Made by a program: the position numbers and the translations under genes
Shown here: positions 32,802 through 45,096 of the stretch, one piece after another
How positions within the stretch are numbered: the stretch's first letter is position 1
How the letters are laid out: each line of letters starts with the position of its first letter
Notes under the pieces: model-generated
The model's database searches: none
Told to the model about the DNA's origin: nothing
What the model saw: the letters and a program-made list of their open reading frames with translations, nothing else
DNA from: Multifurca ochricompacta
Taxonomy: Eukaryota; Basidiomycota; Agaricomycetes; Russulales; Russulaceae
Assembly (NCBI GenBank): GCA_022496185.1
Contig: WTXG01000011.1
Coordinates: 248,001 to 312,000 of the forward strand
Length of the DNA stretch: 64,000 nt
Direction of reading: 5' to 3'

Positions 32802-35151
32802 TTAGAAGTCCCACAGAGTTCCCTAAAGTCTCCCACTCATTAGTCATTGTAGGGCTCAGGGAACGCGCGAGCTAAACTTACGAAAGCTGGAATCCTTGCT
32901 TCCTTACAGCCCTCCATGATCTCTTGATTACCTTGACGGTTCGACGTGATAAACACGACCTCCGCTCGCCACATCGTGTACACCTCCTTCACGACCCTCA
33001 TTATGTCGGGGCGCCCACCTGCGGTACCATACCACGCGTCAATGCACATCTACCGAGAAACTTGAAGCCACGGACCTCGCTTCTTAGAATCCCAAAGGGT
33101 CATGCGTTCAGGTCCTAGGTGACGGTGGATGAGCCCCGAGATAGTGGGCCCAAATGTTTTCTCTTGTTCGGAGCCTATCCAAATTAAATACCTATAGAGG
33201 GGCGTGATGGTTGCATGAGTCGAACACCGAAGCGTCGCGAACTTAGTTCTTACCAGTCTGAGCTCTGTCGGAGTGCGATCTCAACTCTGAGGACGACAGA
33301 TCACGATAGTGATTGAAGTCGTTCGCGCACCTGGAGGCACGTTGAAAGAGCTGCGCCGATTCCTGTTCCGGTGCATACACGGAGCCTCTGCGGTATAATG
33401 TGGAAGTGTTCGAGACCCCCGCAAACTGCACTTAAGTTCTAAGTTGCACTACGGTGCCACGTTGTGGTAACTCACCTTGAGTTCCCGCGTCCATAGATGG
33501 GTGGGCGGGTTTAGGACGAGCTCCCGAGTAAAGTCTCCTTGTACACCGCAAATAATGTAGTGGTGCTTCGCGTAGGTTCTTCTCTAGATGGACCGATGAG
33601 TGCTGAAAGTACTACAGGAAAAGATGTGAAATGAAGCATACGATACGATTCCAAATGCATGATACTCCATTATGGACGATCGTGACACCCTGGCAAGGAG
33701 TCCTTGTTGCATGCCCCGCTCGAAGCGAATTATAGCTACTTTCGAAGAGGGCTAGAGACCGGTGAAAATGAAAGCAAGTTTGAAAGTCGGGCGTACTCAC
33801 CACTTCAACATCTACCTTCACCTTGCGAACAGTAAACCAAGGAGTGAGGATACTGCAAAAGCAAAAGCAATAATCAGGGGCGTTACTCGCAAATTTATGA
33901 ATGGCTTTTCGAACAAAACAGTCGTGCGAAGCAGAACCAGAAGTCCTGCCTATGCAGGATGGCATTGCATTGACATTCCATGTATGGGTATTGGCATCGT
34001 AGCTGTCGCCTAATGCCACGAAAATCCATGCTGTCACAACGTGTCAATATGTGAAACTCGGGATGGGGCACCCCTCACTCACTGAAAAAGAGCCCGAACC
34101 ACCCGATGAATCGATGATGTCGTTCAAAAACACTGCCACAGGGTCTGTTCAAAAAACATTCAAGGCCGACAATCCCAAAAAACATACTTATGGTGTGTAT
34201 TACGGACCCAAGGGAACGCACTACCAATGCACATAGCCATGGCAATACTTGTCACGATTCCGGCAAAGAGCACCGCATTTGGGTTGTCCTTGCGGTTGCT
34301 GAATGCCAGGATTAGCCGGAAGAGGAGCCAGGCAAAACCAGATGCAGCACAGCCCGAATGAACGCCACCGAGGTGTTGGAGGATGGAAGTACAGCCGAGG
34401 CGGAACCATAAGGGAGTCCACTGGAATGACAGAATAGAGTATAAGAAAGCGTAAAGCAATACGAAGAGCTCTACAAACCTTGGCAAATAACTTATTAACT
34501 AATGAATACAGAAGCCGACCAAATAGCTCATTTCGCATGAGGACCGCTGTAAGAAAATTACCCAAGGCCAGTGCACCTGTATACTTCCAAGGATATTGCC
34601 ATACGTGCACCGTTGCAAGAATCAAGCCGACGAGGTTTAATAAGACTATGAAAGTGAAAAACTTCCTGATGGTGGGTATTGATAATCAGCTTTACCGGAG
34701 GCAGGCAAGAAGCACACACTTGTATGTATTGAACCACAACTGAAAGCGAATCCGGCGCGTGGTCTTGCTCTTGGCATACCGAACTTGTCCGCCTTGCTTC
34801 ACTGGTGGTGGAACGATGAAGGCAGGGCGCAACGTTTTTTCGCTCGATTTCTCACTTGAAGCGATGTGTTTGTCTGAGATCCCAAAATTTGACGATTCAT
34901 AGCACACAGAACCTTTCTCAGGATCATCCACTGCACCTGGCAGGGTAATGATAATAGATGAGGTACGATAGTACGACAGCACTCGTGCCAGCGAATCACG
35001 CAAGGACTAAGCGAAAGGCACAACGATTTAGGTATTTTGAAAGCATGCTAGTTAGGTGATCCGTGCAGCTCACCCATCCTGGAAGTGCAACGACGAGGGT
35101 TGGAGCTCCAGAGTAAATTCGGGGTGTTTGAGTGAATGGTAGAGCACTCAT
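32802..35151 (-). CDS. Basidiomycete multi-pass membrane protein with reductase-like C-terminal domain
   Basis: Recognised only as a basidiomycete family, from memory. It resembles the integral-membrane module also found at the C-terminus of some adenylate-forming (acetyl-CoA synthetase-like) fungal proteins. ATG at 35151 (MSALPFTQTPRIYSG). An exon with PAFIVPPPVKQGG and RRIRFQLWFNTY precedes the membrane part: LATVHVWQYPWKYTGALALG, FLTAVLMRNELFGRLLY, PLWFRLGCTSILQHLGGVHS, FAGIVTSIAMAMCIGSAFPW, TAWIFVALGDSYDANTHTW, LTPWFTVRKVKVDVEV. Then FAGVSNTSTLYRRG leads to a nucleotide-binding-like loop RVCTGTGIGAALSTCLQ. The end is RPDIMRVVKEVYTMWRAEVV, FITSNRQGNQEIMEGC and GTLWDF (stop 32802). A one-base loss near 33381-33393 separates YRRG from RVCTG. 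Loss of function is possible; activity is unknown. Confidence 0.65.
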
Positions 35152-35163
35152 TCCGTGGAAAAC

Positions 35164-35667
35164 TTAGTAGGAGTGGCCTTCATACTCAAGCCAGGCATCT
35201 TGTACCATTAGGACAGAGACGCCGGGAGGGTTGCCTCGATATTTACATGAAGATCCTGGACGCGTGTCATGCAGCCATTTGAACGTGCAGGAAAAGGCGT
35301 TGAGGCTGCATTGTTCACCTCCGAGTCCGGCTAATTCGAGGAACACCTTTTTTTGCCGCTGGCACGCCTCCGCAGCATGGGTTTCAGTAGTGCCCAACAC
35401 AGGACAGGCCATAGTCACATTCCGGGGGGTAGAAAATTTTTTTGGATATATTAACACCGCACGTCCATGCGTGCGTGTTTCGGCTTCGGTGATGTCCATG
35501 CTATCGGCCAGGGTATCTTCCAGCCTAAGTATGAGTACGTTGACGATGTGTAAGAACTTGATCGAAACCACAGCTGTGGGACGCTGCCACATCTTCTCTG
35601 CGACTCTATGGCAATCACCACGCGTTCGAAAGACCTGGAGCGTGTGGTGATAGGGGTCGCTGTCCAT
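35164..35667 (-). CDS. Uncertain reading frame, 167 residues
   Basis: Open minus frame starting MDSDPYHHTLQVFRTRG. No family recognised. The opposite strand is also open over most of it (35231-35650), so openness is weak evidence. It stops 12 bp upstream of the membrane-protein ATG, so it may instead be a missed upstream exon of that gene, or non-coding. Sequence from 35668 to 36062 shows no gene. Confidence 0.2.
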   Translation of the reverse strand: MDSDPYHHTLQVFRTRGDCHRVAEKMWQRPTAVVSIKFLHIVNVLILRLEDTLADSMDITEAETRTHGRAVLIYPKKFSTPRNVTMACPVLGTTETHAAEACQRQKKVFLELAGLGGEQCSLNAFSCTFKWLHDTRPGSSCKYRGNPPGVSVLMVQDAWLEYEGHSY

Positions 35668-36062
35668 TCAAACCCGCATGGATGATCATTACGGTGGCGG
35701 CTATGTTTGAAAATGGTGAGCGGCGTTCCAATGCAGTGCAGCACTGGCCACGAGGGTGTTTGAATCATATCAACTCATCTCCGAGTCCGAGCAAGAGCGC
35801 TCATCATTGACCCTCGTTGAGTGAGTTGTAGCCAGCCACAACCAAGAACTAGATCAGCCAAATTAATTACACTTTATGAGTAGTTACTCAAAAGGCTGGA
35901 GGAGCACAGCATAGACGCGAAGGTTCATGAACCTAGTGATTATATAATATGGGTGGGTATGTAAAACATTTACAAATACAGATTGTGTGCAGCAGCAGGC
36001 AAGAAGAAAGGGAAAGGAGGAGAAAGGAGAAAGGAAAGTATTAGGAATTAAGATATTGCGTC

Positions 36063-39000
36063 CTAACAGTCCACCGCACCCCCGTCTGCCACTGAAACGC
36101 TCCTACTCAAGCGCGTCCTTTTAGATCTAGGTGGGTTGGCAGTTGTTTCCTCCATTGTACGGCTACGTTTTGTCGCTTTGCGCGTGGTACTTCGCTTTCG
36201 TCTAGTCTCTTCCACCTCCTCATCTTCATTTTCGTCTTCGCTAGGTTTATATGCTACGGCATCGAAACCGAGACCTCTGCGCTTGCTTCTTCGTGTGACG
36301 CGAGGTTGGTTGCTTTTCAGTGGATCCTTTCCCGCTAATCCAGTGTGTTCCGGTGCAGCGGAGATGTCAAACGGCCCATCAACTGAGGCCTTCACAAGAG
36401 GAGGCCCCATTACAGCAGAAGACTTGGGCCGCTTGGCCGGTGTTTCCTTGTTTAAATCATCACCATCATTGAGGTCGCTCAGAACGCTATCCCCATCCCC
36501 GGTATGAGTTGCACTCCCCTCCTGGACGGATACGCTTGCGACAGATCCTGAGGCGGAGCGAGGAGGCGTCGCATGAACTTGTAAAGCCTCCAATGGCCAT
36601 GGAGAGTGTTCTCGAGCGAGGGGGCCACGGCTCGATATGGATTGACGCTGCAATTGACGGAGGCTTTCCACTGCGCCTGCTTGGCGGCGTTTTCTAGGCC
36701 TCTCTTCTTCACTTGGTAGATAGAAGATTTCTTGCTGCTCACGCAGCAGATCAACACCCACCAATTTCCGTAATACACCGACAAGGTACTGGTTCAAGTC
36801 GAGTGTCTCGACATTGGGGAGCATGCGTTTGTGGTCTTCATGAGTCGAGAAGCCCTCGTCTTTAATATCTTCCCTTTCCATGAGCTCACCATCACCGAGA
36901 GCGCAGCCAGGAACAACGAAGTAAGCGCGGAGTCCGTTGTCCCCTCGAGGTAAGCTTATTTTATGAAAACGGCAATTTGAGCGTGTTACAGGGGTGTTCA
37001 CGCTGAGGGTAGACTTTAGAGATGGGGTCGACGGCTCAGAGAAAGATGTTGGGGATTTCGTCTTTGCCTTCTCTGACCGCGAGGCCTTGCGAGGAGAAGC
37101 AAATGGGGTGGATAATGCGAGCGGTGGTGGTGGCGGTGGTGGTGCAGGCCAGCCGTGGTGGTGGTGCAGGAGGCCGTGCGGGTGTACAAGAGGCATCATT
37201 CTGGAAAGGCCCGATGTTGGAGAACCCCATGATACATCTCCCGATCCTGATGAGACTACGGATCCCGCGCGAGACAAGGGACGGAGTAAACGATATACGG
37301 CGCTTGCGCTAGAACTCACAGAGGCACTCTCGCTAGCACCATCATCGGCTGAATCACCGTCAACGCCCGCGTCAACTCGTTCCGATCCAGCCTCTTTGGA
37401 TGTTGCCGTCTCACGTGAAGACGAGATACGGGCTTTCTTCGCCACACGCTTTCCACTAACGCCAGATTTAGATCGAGTTGAGCGAGAGATGGGATCTGTC
37501 CGTTTGCGCTTGAGAGCCTGAGTTGGAAGCTCTCCTACATTGTTGGGATTCGCGTACGATTGCGCGGAAGTAGGGAGTTCCTCCATATCTTTAGCGTCTC
37601 CGCCCCCACATGGCGAGCGATCTTGTGTTGTAGCGGATGTACTGTCAGGTAGACCGGAAGCTTCTGGTCCAACAATTAACAGCTCCTCTTTTTGGACTGA
37701 TATACTAATCAATCGAGAGGAAAGACACGTAATCAGCACGGTAACCCGCCATGATATTCTGATCTGGCTTACCTCGTTGGAGGAATCTCTGGCTTTGGGG
37801 TACTTTCCGCTGTGCTTGTCCCCTTGCCTACCTTGCTGAGAGTAGCCTCACCTTCCCATACGGGCTGACGCGCGCCATTTAAATCAATAACTTCGGCATC
37901 CCCCTCGATCGGGGAATAGTCGGGATCAGCCTCCCCATCAGCGTCTTCATCACTCTCCATGATGCTCGGGGTTCCTTGAGAACGTTCACCACTGGCAGCC
38001 AAGACATCAAGACGTTCAGAGGTATCCTTGAGAAGAATTCCGGGTATGGTACCAGTGAGCGGGGGTGACTGAGAGGATGCCGGTTCCGCCGATCTACCGC
38101 GGGGCATTGAGGCAATGTCATCGCCGGTCTCCGCAGCACTGATAGCGAGGTTCTGGTTGTCTGCCCGCATAGGACCCCCAATTTCGGCGCGACCACCATC
38201 TCCCTCGACCACGATAGAACGCTCGACAGATGAAGAGGCATCGCCAGTTGATTGTAGGCCTGGGGTAGTCATTATTCCTCTACTTCCGTTATTGTCCAGC
38301 ATACTCATTGCCTCGATGGTCTCGTCCTCTAACAGTGCTGGTGTACCACCATCACTCCTTTGTGCCGGAGTGAACAATCCGCTGGTTTCTGAGTTCATAG
38401 GGGAGGCATCAAGATTAAAAGCCTTCAGGACGGAAAGAGGAACGATCGAAAGGCTCGAGTCATCATAGGAGTCTATGATAGCAGGCGAAGTGGGATATGA
38501 GTCTCCGGGAACAGGGTCAGGTACTGAAGGATCGGCAACAATGGGTGCAGGGATGGTTGGGACGGCCATGGCAAAATCTGTTTGTGAAGCGCCTCTGGGC
38601 GATGCTCCAGAGGAGTGAGACTGACCCCCTGTGGCCGGTGCCGAATACGCGACTAGTTTCAGGACAGTAGAAGTGGCGATGCGATCAGGTGATGAGATAA
38701 TTGATTGAGGTACGACGGAGGAGTCCTCGCTGCTAGCGGCCTCGGCCATCGTGTCCAGTTCCTGCGTCCCATTTAGACATGAATATGTAGATATCGAGTC
38801 TCACACACCTCTGAGAAACGACGGTCGGCCTTCGGTTCCTCCACCTCATACTGCTGAATCGTCTCCACAACCTCTTCCAAATCCAGAGGAGGGATGGAAT
38901 GTGCATCATCGATGTCATCAGAGGGGAGCAGGATGTCAGCCTCGAGCTTACTCTCCTCTACGACATATCCCAAGTGATGCGCAGAGTAAGGTGTCTCTTG

Positions 39001-41198
39001 AGAAGCTACCTCCTCCCTCAAGGCAATTTTTGAAACGGGTGTTTCATTGTCAGCAGCAATTAAGTCACCCGAAAGGATGCTTTCCAGCTCCTGAGATGCC
39101 CAGGTTTTTGCTGATTCCGATTCGGATTCCCTGGTAAGTAAAGCGGATGGCTTTGATGCTTGACTGTGCTCTTCAAAGACTTGTCTCTCGAGGTCCGCAA
39201 ACAGCCGGTCTATTGAATGTTGTTGAAATTTATACGCCTCAGTATGCCCATCCGGCGCAGGTGAAGGGGTTTCAGAGGGGGGTGACGACACGGGAAGATC
39301 CCCAAAATTATCTGCATCTGTCAAATGGAAGGATGGTGCTATTCTGGGAGTTGGCAGGTCTGCCTGCGCAGCCTTTGAGCCTGGGGAGCAAAGAAACATG
39401 AGTGAACTTGAATTCAATGACGGCATGTAGCAAGGTAAGCCACGCACTATTGAGTCCATCATCATTCACAGCCAATAACGACTGAGAGCCTTCAATTTCT
39501 GTAATATCATCCATACCTTGACTAGGCACCACGTCTTGGAGCTCGTCTTCCTCTGCAGAAGTGTCACTGGCATCCATGCGTTCGTGGGCGGAGCCCCAGT
39601 CATCCCCGACCTCGAGGTCACTGGTCCCTAAGGGTATGATGCCTAGGAACGTACCCCCCTCCTCCTCGCCATCAGCATCAGTATGTTCATCATCAGAGGG
39701 CGAATCACAAATTATGTCATGCTCTTGGTTAGGGTTTTGGCCCACAGTCCCCAAGTCGAACCTTTTTGGATACGGTGTGGGGTTTTCTTTTCTGCGCGGT
39801 CTTGCTTCCAAGACGTCTACATCTTTGGTTCCCTCAATCACCTCGCATTCAGTGATTCCGACGGCTCGCATGGTAATGTCTGCAGATTCCTCAGATACAA
39901 TGCCTGGTGTTTAAGGGAAAAGACCAACCAGCTACTTCAACGTGGTCATAATAAGACTTGGTGGCAACTTCAACGACGCTCTGCTGGCTATTGACAGATA
40001 AAGCTGATGCAATGCCGCGCTGTGGCGACTCTTTAATTTCATCACTGTCCATTGAACCCTGTCGGTTAGGTGACAGGGATGCAGACAAGACGTTTGGAGA
40101 AGTCGAAGGTCTGTTTTCGACCTTGCCTGTGGCTGATACGATTGGGAGATTCGGTGTGAGTAGAGGCGCCGGGCTATGGGGCGCGGGAGTGAGGTGATTA
40201 GGCGTGAGACCTGGAGCTAGGTGATCACCCCCGGAATAGTAGTCTTCAGCAAAAGTACGCGGCCCGTCCCATGGATCCTCTAGTTCGACGTCGAAAGAAG
40301 CTTCGCTTTGGCTTGGAATAGGGAAATCTATGTAATTATGGCCAACGCTTGACCCCAGCCAACGAGAAGCAGAGCTTCAAGACGTACCATCTTCGGGGTC
40401 AACTTTGCTATCTCTGCCTTCCTGCGTGGAGAAACCTTCACTTCCATCTACCTCATCTTCATGGAGTACGTTCGCATCTTCAAGGAACTGCATATCTTCT
40501 TCATCTCCGATGTCGCATGTGTTAACATCAGAAGACTCGGCAACCTCTTGATCGTGAACAGAGTCTTCACTAGACAGAAATGAAAAGGCGTGATGAATGC
40601 TTGTCCCCGGCTGTGCAGGATCTGTTTCTTCACGCTCGTCCGAGTCAGAACTAGCGTAACCACTTTCGCTAGAGCTGCCTTCTCGGGCACTATCGACTGG
40701 GTTTTCTAAAAGCACAGCATCTTCCTCAATGCTGTCGATGACCTCTTCTTCCTCCGAGTCGGTGAGTAGTTCAATGGGTTGATCCTTGAGACCGAGACCG
40801 GGGCCTTCGCGAGGATCGCGCGCTTTCCCCTTAGCTTTTCGAGAAGCAATCTGAGCGAAAGAGTCCTCAAAATAACTCTCGTCACCATGAGCCTCAGTGG
40901 ATGCAGGCTGCTGAGTTTGCCTCTCAGTGATATAGCTACCGCCAATCCCGTCTGGAATCGTTTTCAGGTCAATGCTATGACGAGAGGAAGATCTGATCTC
41001 GGGCTCCGCCTCATGATGAAGAGCGCGCCTCAGTGCGGTGGTAATATCCCCGATCCAAGTGTCAAACTCTGGTTGAGTGAATCTGTCGTAGGGATTGAAG
41101 ATAGGTGGTCGGAGAGAAGCGCGCGTTGAAGCCGGCTTCGTCGTTGGAGTCGAATGAGGAGACACAGAATAAGATTGAATATTCCAAACATCCTTCAT
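36063..41198 (-). CDS. Very long, largely disordered protein, probably nuclear, with a conserved-looking block
   Basis: Not recognised. ATG 41198 (MKDVWNIQSYSVSPHS). About 1,600 residues in about seven large exons with few introns. Near the N-terminus IFNPYDRFTQPEFDTWIGDI is a short ordered helix region. Most of the rest is Ser/Glu/Asp-rich and disordered (LLTDSEEEEVIDSIEED and SGYASSDSDEREETDP-like parts). Near the C-terminus basic nuclear-localisation-like clusters (ALKRKRTDP, SGKRVAKKARI, RRSKRRG) flank a His/Pro stretch (GLLHHHHGWPAPPPPPPP). One ordered block also lies there: RSNCRFHKISLPRGDNGLRA, YFVVPGCALGDGELM, LDLNQYLVGVLRKLVGVDLL. That block looks like a true domain. Long acidic tracts plus basic clusters suggest a chromatin-bound or scaffold protein; that is inference. 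267 bp from the divergent FCF1. Confidence 0.7.
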
Positions 41199-41465
41199 TG
41201 CGTTGACGAATGGTCTTGTTGTAATACCGGGTCGGTTTTAAAGAATGAGGAAGGAAAGAGTTTAAGTTGAACCGTCAGTGAAGCAGTTCTTCCACAATTG
41301 AGCCCGACCCGAATTGCTGCGACTGTGTCCCAAGTCACGTGTACACGCGTCCTGTGACATGTGACGACAGATGCCGACGCCGCCGGCTGAAGCCGAATGC
41401 TAGTAGTTAAGCTCCAGTCCCTAGTCACACTAGCACCTCCATCCTCTATCCTTTCACCAGCAGCG
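41199..41465. promoter_or_regulatory. Divergent promoter region, long disordered protein / FCF1
   Basis: 267 bp between divergent starts. It contains CACGTG near 41336 followed by CACGCG. A shared promoter is inferred from spacing. Confidence 0.4.
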
Positions 41466-42315
41466 ATGGTGCGTTACTATTTTTGAACTTGGACGAATAA
41501 ATGACCGTAATTTCGAATTTTCATTAAGGGTAAAGCGAAGAAAACAAGAAAGTTTGCTGCTGTCAAGCGCATGTTGAACCCAAATGACATCCGACTGTAT
41601 GGCCAAACACCTTTTTATAGGGCAACATATCTCACTTGGGGTCTAATGATAGGAAGGAGAACCAACTGAAGCAAAAAAAGAAGGAGGAGGAAGAAAAGGA
41701 AAAGGCTGTCCGTCGGGTGTACGTTCAATGAATTCGATTTACCCTAACCGTCTTATCTCTACTCAGAGCTCCAGTCGCCTCGTCACTATTCCTTACTCAC
41801 AACACGGCCCTTGTTCCACCATATCGGGTTCTCATTGATACAAACTTTATCAACTTCAGCCTCCAAAACAAGCTAGAGATTATTGGCGGCATGATGGACT
41901 GTTTATATGCCAAATGTGAGCAGTTTAGCGTTTTCCCTGCGCGCTTATCCTCACCCTTATCATGTAGGTATACCATGCGTGACGGACTGCGTGGTAGCTG
42001 AACTTGAGAAGCTTGGGCAACGTTACCGTCTAGCTCTGCGGTGGGCACATGTATATGCTCCGTCCGGACCATACCCATCTCTCTCTTAGTATAGCCCGTG
42101 ATCCTCGGTTTGAGCGCCTCCCCTGCTCGCACACGGGGACCTATGCTGACGATTGTCTTGTGCAACGAGTAACTGCCAACCGTTGCTTCATCGTCGCCAC
42201 TTGCGATCGCGAGCTCCGTCGTAGGATACGCAAGATCCCGGGGGTTCCGCTGATGTATATTGTCAGGAGGCGATATGCAATCGAGCGACTGCCAGACCAG
42301 GGCGCACCAGTTTAA
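41466..42315 (+). CDS. FCF1: Fcf1/Utp24, PIN-domain rRNA-processing protein
   Basis: Essential nucleolar PIN endonuclease of the small-subunit processome, needed for early 18S pre-rRNA cleavages. The first coding exon is only the ATG (41466-41468). After an intron comes [20 protein letters not shown], then across an intron [20 protein letters not shown]. The PIN domain begins [17 protein letters not shown] (first catalytic Asp), then [40 protein letters not shown] (Asp pair), [20 protein letters not shown] and [18 protein letters not shown], ending at 42315. About 195 residues, full length. All catalytic acidic residues are present. Confidence 0.95.
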
Positions 42316-45062
42316 TGTCATGTTCTCCTTTTTTGACTTTGTGAGTCGCAATTTCGAGCGATGGCGTAACTCTTACCCTAAAATTCGATGACCAGATAAA
42401 CTTGTTGAAGCATGTGAATTGTTACCACTAGTCCCACTGTGCACCCAGATATTCGGCATTACACTTTGCCAACACCTGCATCAGAAGCACCTTCAGTTCC
42501 GCGTTCCATCAGGGCACCAAAAACAACTTTGATTGCACTCTCTGAATCAGTGCCCTGTTTCCCAAACTATCGCATACCCAATCTCTCGGCCTGCGAAACC
42601 GACATCTCTCGTTATCTATCGGTGTCTCGGCAACTCTACCCGACCCTGATAAATTGAGAGGCTTTGCTATACCCACGTTATTCATTATAGTACCTGCCAG
42701 CCGAACTCTTTGTAGATGGGAACGCACTGTTGTCTTGCAAGTGTCTGCTCGATCCTGCTGAGCCTCTAAGTGGGGGCAATACCCTGGCCATACTTGAGCT
42801 AGACGGTAGAAAGACCTCATCGGATGGCTCCAATCTCTCTACTTCGTTCAGTGTCGTGTTTTCATTGACGCCTAACCGAAGGAACGTGCGTATAACAGCC
42901 GTGACAGATCCCTGAAAAGGCATATCGATCCGCTGAGCATCCGGACGCCTTTAAGTGTCTTGATTCTGAGACCTGCTCTTCGGAAGCATGAGGATGGCAA
43001 CTTTTGCTCTCGAATTAAAGGCACCAGCGCCATTTGTATTTTAGTTTATGTATCTTAGGCTCCGTATGCTCATGTCTCTTTTCGGACTCAATGGAACCGC
43101 AATGATGTAGTAAGATGTGCCACCGGAGGTTTAAGTCAGCGGGCCAAAATGGTACGTCGAACACTCGACCAGTTAAGTTGAGTTGGTATGCCATGACCTC
43201 ATTTGAAGGAATCAACTGGTCTAGACACTTTGGTATCTCCCAGCTAGAGGCTCAAGATCCGTCCGAAGGGCCCCCCGTTGACGCCTCATATGGCCAAGTC
43301 CCACTAACCGTACACTATCTCTTGCATGAAATACTTACATACCATATCACCGTAGCTCCTTTCATTATTAAATGAATGCATACTTGGTGTTGTGTTCTAC
43401 CCTAGATTTGAACTTGACGCTGAATTTGCGGTGAGAGTGGTATCATCCTTAAGATCGGGGAGGCACGGACATTACGGACTTGTTCCCACACAGGACGAAG
43501 CAACGTTGCTGTTGGTACCCTTCTTCAAGCTCCGGTTCGGCGCAAAAAAATTTTGAGAAATTTGTTTGTTGTAGCCATGATGTCAAATGGACAAGGTTTT
43601 CACAAGGTAATTTAACCATGGATGCCATTGGACCATACATACCTGCGAGTTGCGTTGAAATGATCATGAGAAGGAAAGATTGCCATAACCAGCTGATCTG
43701 TCTCGCAGACCCGGCTGACTTTTTCTGGTCTAGAATGTAGTTTTGTCATTCTCTTCTCTGATTTGTCCGAAGCATGTATGTGACCCGGACCCGATATACA
43801 GTGCGCAAGAGTCTTCAAGTCAAGTGCCCTCCGTGAAGCGGAAGCGATAAGCACGCTATACGCTAGAGAGCAATCGAGTCAGCATTCACAACATGCTCAA
43901 GCCGCACGAATTTGAAGGCTGTGTCTAGAGTGTTCCTCCTGCATGCAAGATGATCATGAGTGTGCGAAACATGAAAGAATTTCTTTCACAGTGCTGTGCA
44001 TGTGACGTATTTGCCTATGGACGAGGGAATCCGCCCCCCCCCCCCCCCCCCGACTATCCCACCGCTCAACGCTACTGGATGAGTATGACACCAATATGGA
44101 GGTAATGGAGACCTGGGTAAATAAAAGATTTGAACACATATACATATACACATAGTAGAAATGAAATGAGCTGGAATTTGGTTGTGGTTGTGATTGTTGT
44201 GATAATTTTTGTGAGGTTGGGTGTTCCGCCGCCGCAAGACGGGAAACTGGCGAGATGAAAGAATTGATTTGATTTTTATTGGTTTGTTTCATGCATGCCT
44301 AAGTTAAGCTAAGGTAAGCTTAGCGGAGCGGAACAGTTAAGAGAGGAGAGTATTTCCGGTTTTGGATATCACCGTCACAGGTTACAAAATGCAATATGGC
44401 GAGCGGCGGTATTCATTAATGTCTCCAACCACCCACAGTTGAAGCATCCAAGAAGTGCTATTTCGATGAGCACGTTCGAACCATTCGGACATCGGAAACA
44501 AGCAAAATGACACGGAAAAATGCGGAGAGGCCATGGCTATTAGGAGATAAAATGATACGCGTGGCAATTGGGTTTTCATAGCAGACAGATATATGAACGC
44601 ATTAGCAGCGCTGAGCATTGGCAAGCCTAATACGGGTCGGTCTGAACACCCCACCGCAACTTTACCGAAAATTTTACAATGAAAATGGTTCATCGTCAAG
44701 GAGACATGTGATGAGGTACAGCGCCACATTAGAACGTTTGAAGGGGCTGTCCGCAAGGAGATGCGAGTACTACAGACGAGACATGTATAGAAAACAGGTT
44801 GCTAGGAAAAGGCGGTGTTTTGTGGCGTTGTCTCGTTCTCGTTCGACGCATGTGCATGTGCATGTGCATTGTGCATTGGTGCATGGGATGGTATTGGGAT
44901 GGTATTGGGATGGTATGGCTGTGTGTTGTACATGTACATCAGTGTCTATCTATCTATCTATATATATCTCATAAATAAAATTAATATTAATAATAGATGG
45001 TCTGTGTATTACATAATACAGGTGTGGCACATCTCTTTTTGTTTTTTTTTAACCTTCGTCCT

Positions 45063-45096
<34 letters not shown>

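Noticed and set aside
32840..33049. Possible HAD-type phosphatase or RNA-repair domain suggested by FITSNRQGNQ
   Set aside because: The sequence is the conserved C-terminal end of the membrane/reductase-like gene and continues across an intron to GTLWDF; no HAD DxD motif is present.
33180..33300. Possible tRNA-like element (GAGTCGAAC near 33217)
   Set aside because: No matching A box, acceptor stem or anticodon arm could be drawn; the region codes for the membrane protein on the other strand.
36994..37521. 175-codon plus-strand frame within the long disordered protein gene
   Set aside because: Mirror of a low-complexity His/Pro and serine-rich coding exon on the minus strand; no independent features.
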